The position numbers were made by a program, and so were the translations under genes. A stretch of 64,000 nt of DNA from JAIVJM01 sp963816985 (GTDB taxonomy: Bacteria > Acidobacteriota > Blastocatellia > Pyrinomonadales > Pyrinomonadaceae): the NCBI GenBank assembly GCA_963816985.1, contig CAWFMF010000004.1, positions 992,001 through 1,056,000 of the forward strand, in the 5' to 3' direction. The stretch's first letter is position 1. Every line of letters begins with the position of its first letter. Shown in pieces: positions 1 through 6,733 of the stretch. The notes beneath the pieces were generated by a model. The model saw only the letters and a list, made by a program, of their open reading frames with translations, made no database searches and was not told the origin of the DNA.

Positions 1-1
1 G

Positions 2-676
2 GAACTCTTCGCCGGGGTCGCCTCGTTCCCGGCGGACGGCGGCGAGGTGGAAAAGCTCATCGAGAAGGCGGAGGCGGCGCTCGACGCCGCGCGCGCGCCG
101 AACTCAACGGCACGCGTCCTCGTTTATGGTGAGGACGAAGAAAGGGCTGCCCCTTCAACCTCTTCGACAGGGAGAGAATCATCGGCGTCGAGGCGGGGCA
201 CGGGCGACGAGACGAAGATCGCGATTAATACGCCGCCGGTCGGAGTCGCTGTCGAGGGTCGCGCGGGCGGCGAGTGGCGCACGACGCGCGGGCCTTTCAA
301 GTCGAGGCGGCTGCTGTTGACGGTCTCGGACGCGGCGCGGATGGCGCAGATTAATCTGCTGATGCGCTCCGCCGGTTACGAAGTGCGCGCCGCCTTCGAC
401 GGGCAGCACGCGCTCAACCTTCTGCGGATTGACCGGCCCGACCTGCTGCTTGTTGATTACGAGCTGCAAGGGATGGACGGCATCGAGATGCTCAGGCGTC
501 TCGGCAAGCAGTCGGGCACGAGCGCGCCGCCGCCCTCGGTGCTGCTGCTGCCGACGGGCGTCGGGGATGGCCTTCGCGGCGAGGCGCTCGGCGCGGGCGC
601 AGGGCGCGTCGTCGGGATGCCTTACGACCCGTTGGAACTGCTCGACGCGCTGAGCGGCGTCGCCAGCATTGAGTGA
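2..676 (+). CDS. GGDEF domain end fused to a receiver-like domain (5' partial)
   Basis: The reading frame is open from base 2, so the gene begins upstream of the window; the GTG at 47 lies inside it. The first residues (LFAGVASFPADGGEVEKLIE... then AEAALDAARA) match the C-terminal end of GGDEF diguanylate cyclase domains. After a low-complexity linker of about 60 residues comes a receiver-like domain (LLTVSDAARMAQINLLMR..., LLLVDYELQGMDGIEML) with the phosphoacceptor Asp in VDYE. The usual N-terminal acidic pair is reduced to SDAA, and the conserved Lys-Pro near the end is Met-Pro (VVGMPYDP), so phosphorylation may be altered. Whether the cyclase is active cannot be judged because the GGDEF motif lies outside the window. 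Likely role: c-di-GMP signalling in the cytoplasm. Confidence 0.75.
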   Translation, partial: ELFAGVASFPADGGEVEKLIEKAEAALDAARAPNSTARVLVYGEDEERAAPSTSSTGRESSASRRGTGDETKIAINTPPVGVAVEGRAGGEWRTTRGPFKSRRLLLTVSDAARMAQINLLMRSAGYEVRAAFDGQHALNLLRIDRPDLLLVDYELQGMDGIEMLRRLGKQSGTSAPPPSVLLLPTGVGDGLRGEALGAGAGRVVGMPYDPLELLDALSGVASIE

Positions 677-688
677 GGATTTGAAGAG

Positions 689-1402
689 ATGGACAACTGC
701 TTGAAGTGTGGGGCGTTGATGAATCGCGGCGCGCGTTTCTGCGCGGCGTGCGGCACGCCCGTCGAGACGGAGGAGACGCGAGTCGCGTCGAAGGACGCGC
801 GCGGCGCGGGCGAAGAGACGCGCTTCGCTTCCGAGGAGACGCGCGTCGCGGCGGCGCGTCCGTGGGCGAGCCAAACGCCGCAGCCCGTGCAACCGCTCGC
901 CCCGGCGACCCCGCACCCCGCGCGCCGCGAGCACACGGAAGAGACCGAGCAGGTCGTCTTCACCGTGCGCCCGACGCTGCTCTTCATCAAACTCGGCTAC
1001 GTGCTCGCCGCGCTCGGCGGAGTCGCGCTCGTCGTGCTGCTCGCGTTCTTCGGCAAGTGGGCGGGAGTGAACATTCCGTACTACGTCTCCGTCCCGCTCG
1101 CACTCGCGCTGCTGCTCGTCCCTGCTTACTACCACTTCCGGCGCAACATGATGCGCTTCACGCTCACCGACTCGAAGATCGAGATTGACGAGGGCTTCGT
1201 CTCGCGGACGACGCGCAACGTCCCTTTGCGCAACATTCAGGACGTGACCGTCACTTCGACCGTCTTTCAGAGGATGCTGCGCTTCGGCAACGTCGTCGTG
1301 GACAACGCCGGCGGCGAGGGCACGACGACCGTGCTGCGCAACATCCCCGACCCGCGCCGCCACGCAGACCTCCTGCTCCGCGAACTCCGCCGCTGGCGCT
1401 AA
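689..1402 (+). CDS. Zinc-ribbon and bacterial PH domain membrane protein
   Basis: The 237-residue protein starts with a zinc ribbon, CLKCGALMNRGARFCAACG (two CxxC pairs). A Glu/Arg/Ala-rich linker follows, then two hydrophobic helices around residues 90-135 (LFIKLGYVLAALGGVALVVLL and IPYYVSVPLALALLLVPAYY). The C-terminal part (FTLTDSKIEIDEGFVSRTTRNV...LRNIQDVTV) is typical of the bPH2/DUF304 membrane-associated PH fold. The start codon lies 12 bases after the preceding stop, with a purine-rich GAAGAG before it, so it may be co-transcribed with the GGDEF/receiver gene. The specific function is unknown. Confidence 0.75.
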   Translation: MDNCLKCGALMNRGARFCAACGTPVETEETRVASKDARGAGEETRFASEETRVAAARPWASQTPQPVQPLAPATPHPARREHTEETEQVVFTVRPTLLFIKLGYVLAALGGVALVVLLAFFGKWAGVNIPYYVSVPLALALLLVPAYYHFRRNMMRFTLTDSKIEIDEGFVSRTTRNVPLRNIQDVTVTSTVFQRMLRFGNVVVDNAGGEGTTTVLRNIPDPRRHADLLLRELRRWR

Positions 1403-1544
1403 AGCCCCGGCGGCCTTTATCATCAGCACTCAAGGAACCAACGCAACGGCACCGGTGTCTAAAAACATCTAAATTCCTGCTGAGAATCGTATCTTCGGGC
1501 GGAAATCCCCGGCCCTTCTGGTTCTCGGCCCGAAAGGTTTCACC

Positions 1545-2717
1545 GTGCAACTGCCGAACTTGACGAAACTACTCTCAGCCGCCTGTCTGCTCGCGCTCCT
1601 ATTTGTGAACGCGACGGCGCAGGCCCCGTCCAAGAAACCCGCGCGGGTCTTGCCCGTGACGGTGGGCGATTTCCGCGCGTCGAGCGCCAGGCCCTTCCGC
1701 GACTCCCGACAGTTCAAGGCGGAGGATTTCGCCGTCACCGCGGACGAAAGTCAAAATTATGCCGCGCCGGACGGCTGGAGTTTGCACGTGCGGGCGGTGA
1801 AAACTCGCTCCGCCTCAGCCGCTTACTCGCTCCTCAATTTTCTCGCCAACGGAGAGAATCCGTCCCGCGTCGGGACGATAGATGAAGTCGGCGTCCTCGG
1901 CATTCAAGAGCCCTCGCGCCTGAGATTCGTCAAGGGTGCGACCTTCGTTGACGTGCAGGACGGCGGCGACCAGCCCCGAAGCGCGTCCGCACTGCGCGCC
2001 TTCGCCAAACTTTTCGCCGAGACGCTGGAAGGCGAGGCGGGAGCGCCGCCCATCCTCTTGATGCACCTGCCGGATTGGGAGAAGAAGGTGAATGAGGGTG
2101 TCGGCTACGCCGTCACGCTCTCCGCGCTGCAAGCCGTGGCCGGGAACAGGCCCGTGCTCGACGTGCTCGCGCAGGACTTCGAGGACGGGACGACCGAGGC
2201 CGCGACCGCGAGATACGGCGATGCGCGGCTCGTCGTCGTCGAGTTCGCGACGCCCCAGCACTCGGTCGAGAGCGACGCGCGCATCAACGAGCGCATCGCG
2301 CAGTTGCGCGCGACGGGTCAGCCCACGCCGACGCAGTACCGGCGCGAGGGCAACTATTCCGTCTTTGTCTTCGACGCCGCGAACGCAGCGGACGCCGAGC
2401 AGTTAATCTCCGGCGTGAAGTACGAGAAGGACGTGCGCTGGCTCGGCAGGAACCCGCACGCCTACGAGATCGCAGCCCGGCACTACACGCAGACGATGGG
2501 CAACATGCTTCTGACGACGCTCATCACGGCGGGCGGGGCCATCCTCGCGTGCCTCGGCGTCGGCGGTATCATCGGCGGCGTCATCTTCCTCCGCCGCCGC
2601 GCGCAGAGCACCGAGCGGGAAGTCTTTTCGGACGCGGGCGGGATGCTTCGGCTTGAGCTTGAAGACGTGAACACTCCGCAAATCCGGACGAAGCTTATCG
2701 GGCGGGGCGAGGACTGA
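1545..2717 (+). CDS. Exported DUF6599-like protein with C-terminal membrane anchor
   Basis: A 390-residue protein with a GTG start. It has an N-terminal signal sequence (LLSAACLLALLFVNATAQA) and a C-terminal transmembrane helix (TLITAGGAILACLGVGGIIGG, then basic residues FLRRRAQ) near residues 325-352, followed by a short cytoplasmic tail. The central part (FRDSRQFKAEDFAVTADESQ, VRAVKTRSASAAYSLLNFL) resembles the DUF6599 family common in Acidobacteria. The bulk is predicted to be periplasmic. No catalytic motif is visible. A strong hairpin terminator follows 31 bases after the stop. Confidence 0.6.
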   Translation: MQLPNLTKLLSAACLLALLFVNATAQAPSKKPARVLPVTVGDFRASSARPFRDSRQFKAEDFAVTADESQNYAAPDGWSLHVRAVKTRSASAAYSLLNFLANGENPSRVGTIDEVGVLGIQEPSRLRFVKGATFVDVQDGGDQPRSASALRAFAKLFAETLEGEAGAPPILLMHLPDWEKKVNEGVGYAVTLSALQAVAGNRPVLDVLAQDFEDGTTEAATARYGDARLVVVEFATPQHSVESDARINERIAQLRATGQPTPTQYRREGNYSVFVFDAANAADAEQLISGVKYEKDVRWLGRNPHAYEIAARHYTQTMGNMLLTTLITAGGAILACLGVGGIIGGVIFLRRRAQSTEREVFSDAGGMLRLELEDVNTPQIRTKLIGRGED

Positions 2718-2747
2718 AGTCGAGTCCCCGCAGAAGGGCTTTCAGAA

Positions 2748-2795
2748 AATAAATAAAGCGCCGTGAGTTCTAAGGCTCACGGCGCTTTATTTATT
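2748..2795. terminator. Bidirectional hairpin terminator
   Basis: A perfect 20-bp stem (2748-2767 with 2776-2795) and an 8-base loop. The GC core (GCGCCGTGAG) is flanked by AATAAATAAA and its complement, so a T-rich tract follows the stem on either strand. It ends the gene at 1545-2717 and would also end any minus-strand transcript from the AT-rich region to its right. Confidence 0.85.
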
Positions 2796-3275
2796 GCGTC
2801 TATCCGGTCACAAATATGCGGGTTACTGATACTTACTGCGGGGTTCCCCCAAAGCCCCTACAGAAACGGAATCAGTAACCCGCCTAGCTGATGCCCTTCG
2901 ACTGCCCTGTCAACGACCACCCCGTTCCCCCGAAGGGTTAGCCGCCGACTTGATGTGAGAGAAAACCTCCCCCAAAGTTTTCACTCACTAGCCGTCTCCG
3001 AGCCTGACCCGATAACTCAATTTTCACCCTACTTTTTTAACTGTTCTCCCCTTTTGCAACGACCATGCCACGAACGCTTTACCCTCTCTGATGGAAATCC
3101 TTCTACACGATTTGCGCCAGTAAAATTGCGGGTGATTTTAAAATTCGCATTCCCCTTCTCGCTCTTCTATTTACGAAGATTAGCGACGAAAATCTGTACG
3201 CGTTCAATACTGCCCGGAGAGAGAGAGTAGCGTTACGTTACACTCAAACTTCAAATTTAAGCGGCTAAAGCACCT
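2796..3275. other. AT-rich, hairpin-rich interval without a credible gene; candidate noncoding RNA
   Basis: 480 bases between two convergent genes, clearly more AT-rich than its surroundings. It holds a 13-bp stem (2818-2830 with 2871-2883, GCGGGTTACTGAT) and a 12-position stem with one mismatch (2955-2966 with 2977-2988, GTGAG...CTCAC). Both hairpins carry CCCCCAAAG in or beside the loop. The only plus-strand frame (2955-3230) has no protein-like composition. If transcribed on the minus strand, a weak promoter (TTGAAG, then TACTCT, near 3220-3250) precedes it and the hairpin at 2748-2795 would end it. I could not match it to RNase P, tmRNA, SRP or 6S RNA. Confidence 0.4.
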
Positions 3276-4340
3276 TTAACCTTCGGCCAACTCGAAGGAG
3301 GGGCGAATGTCCCCCACAAAATCGCCCCGGTGATTTCGCACGGGAAAACTCGCGTAAGGCGCGAGCGCTTCGAGCGCGTCAGCATTTAATACACCGAGCT
3401 GGCGGAGCGCTTCAATTGCCACCGTCGGGCGCGCGCGACGGTCTTCGCCGTCCTCAATCTTGAAGGCCAAGCCCAGACCACCCGACCAACGCTCGCACGG
3501 CAGAATTCCGGCGGTGTAGACGCCCTCCGCGCCGACCTTCGAGACGACCCGCCCCGCCGCCGCGCGCATCACCTCCGTGTCGAACCGCTCGCGCGTGCCG
3601 CCGACCATCTCCGGGTACGTCGTCATCGCCTCCACGATGCGACGGCAAGCCTCGCGCGCCGGGGCGTCGAACTCCGAAGGGGGCGCGACCAGACGCGCGT
3701 ACATGAGCGCCATCGAGCGCACGGGCATCCCGAAGACGGGGACGCCGCAGCCGTCCGTGCCGAGGGCGATGTCTTCGACGGGGACGCCGGAGAACTGCAC
3801 GACAGTTCGCAGGATTGCTTGCTGGACGGGGTTTTCCGGGTGGTCGTAAGTTCCGGTGTCCGCGCCGAGGTGGAGCGCGAGCGCGAGCATCCCCGCGTGT
3901 TTGCCGGAACAGTTGTTCCGCAGAATGCCCGGACGCTCGCCGCGTTCGCGCAAGTCTTTCGCCGTCTCCAAGTCGAAAGGCTCGTGGACGCCGCAGCGGA
4001 GCGCGTCTTCTCCGAGCCCGATTTTGCGGAGCATCCCGGCGACCGTCTCGGCGTGCACGTCCTGCCCGCTGTGCGAGCCGCAGGCGACGGCTATTTCGCG
4101 CGGCGTGAAGCCGAAGCGGTCAGCCGCTCCGCTCAGAACAAGCGGGACGGCCTGATGCGGCTTGGACGAAGAGCGCAGGAAAGTGACGGTCTCCGGCTCG
4201 CCGAGACGCGCGAGGACAGTTCCCTCGCCGTCTACGGCGACGACGTGACCCCTGTGGCGCGACTCGACAATCGAGCCCCGCCGGACTTCCACGAGCGCCT
4301 CGGCTCGCGGGACGTGCGACTCACGTTCTTCTTTTTTCAT
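3276..4340 (-). CDS. L-asparaginase II family protein
   Basis: A 354-residue protein of the asparaginase II family (PF06089, Rhizobium etli type), which hydrolyses L-asparagine to aspartate and ammonia in the cytoplasm. Family signatures are seen in order: VEVRRGSIVESRHRGHVV near the N-terminus, FLRSSSKPHQAVPLV, IAVACGSHSGQDVH, LRNNCSGKHAGMLAL, and LGTDGCGVPVFGMP. Length is normal for the family. No Shine-Dalgarno is evident before the ATG. It is convergent with the gene at 1545 and lies downstream of a terminator that insulates it from the 3D-domain gene, so it is probably transcribed alone. Confidence 0.9.
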   Translation of the reverse strand: MKKEERESHVPRAEALVEVRRGSIVESRHRGHVVAVDGEGTVLARLGEPETVTFLRSSSKPHQAVPLVLSGAADRFGFTPREIAVACGSHSGQDVHAETVAGMLRKIGLGEDALRCGVHEPFDLETAKDLRERGERPGILRNNCSGKHAGMLALALHLGADTGTYDHPENPVQQAILRTVVQFSGVPVEDIALGTDGCGVPVFGMPVRSMALMYARLVAPPSEFDAPAREACRRIVEAMTTYPEMVGGTRERFDTEVMRAAAGRVVSKVGAEGVYTAGILPCERWSGGLGLAFKIEDGEDRRARPTVAIEALRQLGVLNADALEALAPYASFPVRNHRGDFVGDIRPSFELAEG

Positions 4341-4392
4341 AAGCGGAATTTTGGACAGACGGATTTTATCGCCACGAGGCCCGAAATGAAAA

Positions 4393-4422
4393 GGCCGCCG
4401 ACTCTCTGCGGGAGCGGCGGCC
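4393..4422 (-). terminator. Terminator of the 3D-domain gene
   Basis: An 8-bp GC stem (GGCCGCCG at 4393-4400 with CGGCGGCC at 4415-4422) around a 14-base loop. On the minus strand it is followed by TTTTCATTT. It lies 46 bases after the stop of the gene at 4468-5004. Confidence 0.75.
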
Positions 4423-4467
4423 TCTTCTTCCGGCGTCCCTTGACGCGCGAAAAGTTATTCAGTTGTG

Positions 4468-5004
4468 CTAATTGCCACGCTTCGCTTTGGCCGTTCGTGG
4501 TCTGACGCGCGAGAGGACGGTGAGCTTGACGGAGCGCCTTCCGAAGCGCAGCGCCTCGCTCGTGCTCGGCATCCAGATGTCAATCTTGCGCCCGCGCACC
4601 GCGCCGCCGGTGTCGGCCACGAGGTATTCGCCGCTGTAGGAGCCCGCCTGAAGACGCACGCGCGTCCCGATGGGCAGAACCCTTCGGTCGGCGGCGATGA
4701 GGCCGCGGCTCACGTACTTACCGCTCGCCGTGCGTCCGCGCAGGGAGTAGGCGGTTGCCGTAAAGGTCGTCGGCGGCTCGGACGGTTCGGCTTCGGTCGG
4801 GGATGTGATGGCGGAATTAACGACTGTCGGAGAGACAGCTTCGCTGGAGGGTTGTGCCCCGGAATTTTCCTTCTTCTGTTGTCCCTGTGGTTCCTGCGAG
4901 GTCTCTACGAGGGGTTCTGCCACTGAAGGTACTGCGCTGATTAGCAATGTCGCGGAAAGAAGTGCGATGGCAGCCACACTTCCCCCCAAAAGGGGTTTAG
5001 TCAT
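4468..5004 (-). CDS. Secreted 3D-domain (RlpA/MltA-like beta-barrel) protein
   Basis: 178 residues with a signal sequence (LLGGSVAAIALLSATLLISAV), a Pro/Glu-rich linker, and a C-terminal 3D domain (FTATAYSLRGRTASGKYVSR, LPIGTRVRLQAG, LVADTGGAVRGRKIDIWM) with the Asp residues that give the domain its name. Such domains occur in peptidoglycan-cleaving lytic enzymes and resuscitation-promoting-like proteins, so an envelope role is likely. GGAGGAG lies 6 bases before the ATG. It has its own terminator, and its neighbours dapF, PBP4 and L,D-transpeptidase also act in the cell wall. Confidence 0.8.
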   Translation of the reverse strand: MTKPLLGGSVAAIALLSATLLISAVPSVAEPLVETSQEPQGQQKKENSGAQPSSEAVSPTVVNSAITSPTEAEPSEPPTTFTATAYSLRGRTASGKYVSRGLIAADRRVLPIGTRVRLQAGSYSGEYLVADTGGAVRGRKIDIWMPSTSEALRFGRRSVKLTVLSRVRPRTAKAKRGN

Positions 5005-5244
5005 TCGGTTCTCCTCCCGATTGTCTGTTGTCTTTCAGCGGCGCGCGAGTGTGGTGAACTCTACCCTTGCTCGACCTCCGGCTCTAGGAGTTGACGATTT
5101 GTCAGCCGGAGTGGGGGCTTTCGCATCCTTGATGCGGAGCGCTGAAAGTGTTGTGTCCAAAAACAAAAGCAAGCGAACATTTTTATTGTCCGCTTGCCAC
5201 GTCACAGAATTTAACACAATTCCGTGAAATCTGCCAAACGCGAA

Positions 5245-5340
5245 AGGAAGTCAGAAGTCAGAACGCTGAACGCTGAACTGAAAAGCAAAGAGCGGTTTGT
5301 CTTTCAGTTCAGCGTTCAGCGTTCTGACTTCTGACTTCCT
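5245..5340. repeat. Heptamer palindrome, family A copy 1
   Basis: A perfect 39-bp inverted repeat (5245-5283 with 5302-5340) and an 18-base loop. The arm is built from 7-base units (GAAGTCA, GAAGTCA, GAACGCT, GAACGCT). The right arm overlaps the 3' end of dapF and contains its stop codon (5309-5311). A second copy with a similar loop is at 47276-47354. The flank 5005-5244 upstream of the 3D gene shows nothing else. Confidence 0.9.
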
Positions 5341-6232
5341 CTTCCGGCCATTCTCCTCGGTAGATGAACTCAGCCGTGCCGGTGAGGAGGACTTCGCCGT
5401 CGTCGCGCCAGAGGACTTCGAGGAGTCCGCCGGGCATCTGGACGCGGACGCGGCGGTCGGTGTGGCCGTTGACGATTGAGGCGACGGCGGCGGCGGACGC
5501 GCCCGTCCCCGAAGAGAGCGTCTCGTGCGCGCCGCGCTCCCAGACGCGCGCCTCGACGTTGGCGCGGTCTATGACGCGGACGAACTCGACGTTAGTGCGT
5601 TCGGGGAAGGCCGGGTGCGATTCGAGCGTGCGCCCCACGCGCCGCCAGTCCGACGCCTCGAAGTCGTCCACGAAGACGCAGCAGTTCGGGTTGCACATCT
5701 GCAAGGCGGTGACGCGGACGGTCTCGCCGCCTTCGAGCGCGAGCGGGTAGCCGCGCACTTCGGCGAGCGGTTCGGGCGTCAGCATCGGTATCGAGGCGTT
5801 ATCGAAAAGCGGCTTCCCTATCTCGGCCTCAAAGCGGAACGAGCCGCCGCCGAGCCGCTCGCGCAAGTAGTAACGCTTGACCCCGGCGCGCGTCAGGAAC
5901 TTCAGCTCTTCCACGGCCCAGAGCCCTTGATGATGCAGGTACGCGGCGGCGCAGCGCGAGCCGTTGCCCGACATCGCCGCCTCGCCCCCGTCGGGGTTGA
6001 AGATGCGGAGGCGGAAGTCGGCCCCGCCCTCCTTCGTCGTTAAAGGCTCGACGACGGCGATGCCGTCTCCGCCCGCCCCGAAGTGCCGGTCGCACACGCG
6101 CCGCACGAAGTCTCTGAAGGCGTCGCCCTCTTCGTGCTGCTCGAATCCGCTGTGCAGGCCGACGGGCGCAAGTTCCGCCGCCTCAAAGACCAGATAATCG
6201 TTGCCGTAGCCGTGGAATTTGACGAAGCGCAT
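5309..6232 (-). CDS. dapF: Diaminopimelate epimerase homologue with both catalytic Cys replaced by Ser
   Basis: 307 residues, normal DapF length, with the fold signatures FVKFHGYGNDYLVF, FGAGGDGI, ALQMCNPNCCVFVDD, RTNVEFVRV and ARVWERGAHETL. DapF converts LL- to meso-diaminopimelate using two Cys bases in MCGNG and ACGTGA. Here these read MSGNGSRC (residues about 80-87) and SSGTGAS, so both positions are Ser; I checked both codons (TCG). The C-terminus (EEEVRSQNAER) and stop are encoded inside palindrome family A, replacing the usual end. It may be a divergent epimerase using other residues, or a homologue with another substrate. No Shine-Dalgarno is visible. It lies among cell-wall genes. 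Confidence 0.8.
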   Translation of the reverse strand: MRFVKFHGYGNDYLVFEAAELAPVGLHSGFEQHEEGDAFRDFVRRVCDRHFGAGGDGIAVVEPLTTKEGGADFRLRIFNPDGGEAAMSGNGSRCAAAYLHHQGLWAVEELKFLTRAGVKRYYLRERLGGGSFRFEAEIGKPLFDNASIPMLTPEPLAEVRGYPLALEGGETVRVTALQMCNPNCCVFVDDFEASDWRRVGRTLESHPAFPERTNVEFVRVIDRANVEARVWERGAHETLSSGTGASAAAVASIVNGHTDRRVRVQMPGGLLEVLWRDDGEVLLTGTAEFIYRGEWPEEEVRSQNAER

Positions 6233-6240
6233 AAGGAGGA

Positions 6241-6271
6241 GATGTTAGATGTCGGATGTCAGATGTTAGAG
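6241..6271. repeat. Heptamer repeat, family G left arm
   Basis: Four 7-base units (GATGTTA, GATGTCG, GATGTCA, GATGTTA) immediately upstream of dapF. An inverted counterpart lies at 6699-6727, so together they bracket the dapF-PBP4 intergenic region. Confidence 0.75.
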
Positions 6272-6307
6272 CGGCTTGCATTTGGGTGCGACTGGCGTGG
6301 GGGGCAG

Positions 6308-6383
6308 CGGGTCAGAACCGCCTGCGGTAGCGGGCGGGTATCGCGTGCACTACCCGCCCGCTACCGCAGGCGGTTCTGACCCG
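6308..6383. repeat. Perfect palindrome, family E copy 1
   Basis: A perfect 33-bp inverted repeat (6308-6340 with 6351-6383) and a 10-base loop. Its core GCGGTAGCG is shared with the palindrome at 43722-43803. No T tract follows on either strand. Confidence 0.9.
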
Positions 6384-6454
6384 AACCCGGTCGCACACAA
6401 GTGCAAATCGCTATAGAAGCCGCACGGACAGCCGTGCAGGTCATTCGGACGGCG

Positions 6455-6671
6455 TAAAACCCTGAAAATTCGGCGCGAAACCTTCTTCAGACAGGACGAA
6501 ACCTTCTTCGGACAGCGCGAAACTCTCTTCAGACAGTGCGAAACTCTTCTTCAGACGGTGCGAAACCTTCTTCAGACAGCCCGAAAGCCTCTTCATACTG
6601 CGCGAAAGGTCGTTCAGACGCCGTGACAGAGGGTTCAGACGGCGCGTAACCCGTCTCAGACGGCGTGAAAC
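6455..6671. repeat. Degenerate 21-bp tandem repeat, about 10-11 units
   Basis: Units begin near 6455, 6476, 6497, 6518, 6539, 6561, 6582, 6603, 6624, 6645 and 6666. The period is 21 bp with a single 22-bp step (6539 to 6561). The plus-strand consensus is roughly CGAAACCTTCTTCAGACAG. The minus strand reads as a heptapeptide repeat (GFALSEE or GFAPSEE-like) broken by the 22-bp unit, but it has no start codon in frame, so it is treated as noncoding. Confidence 0.85.
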
Positions 6672-6698
6672 TTACCTCCGGCGGCGCATCAGTTCTTC

Positions 6699-6727
6699 AC
6701 TGACATCCGGCATCCGGCATCTGACCT
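6699..6727. repeat. Heptamer repeat, family G right arm
   Basis: On the minus strand it reads GTCAGAT, GCCGGAT, GCCGGAT, GTCAGTG, an approximate inverted copy of 6241-6271. It begins 7 bases after the stop of the PBP4-type gene. Confidence 0.7.
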
Positions 6728-6733
6728 CTGCTT

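Noticed and set aside
179..1429. 416-residue minus-strand open frame
   Set aside because: It is antisense to the zinc-ribbon/PH gene and the receiver gene, both of which carry recognisable domains.
2880..2925. Minus-strand stretch vaguely like the SRP RNA core (CAG...GAAGGG..AGC)
   Set aside because: It lacks the near-invariant GGAAG-AGCA loop pattern and the expected hairpin.
2955..3230. 91-residue open frame in the AT-rich region
   Set aside because: No ribosome site, and odd composition rich in Phe, Cys and Pro; structure of the DNA suggests RNA.
6233..6379. Plus-strand AAGGAGGAG followed by ATG near dapF
   Set aside because: The ATG is part of the GATGTTA heptamers and the frame runs through a palindrome; coincidence.
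6455..6671. CRISPR array
   Set aside because: Repeats are contiguous with no unique spacers, degenerate, and no cas gene is present.
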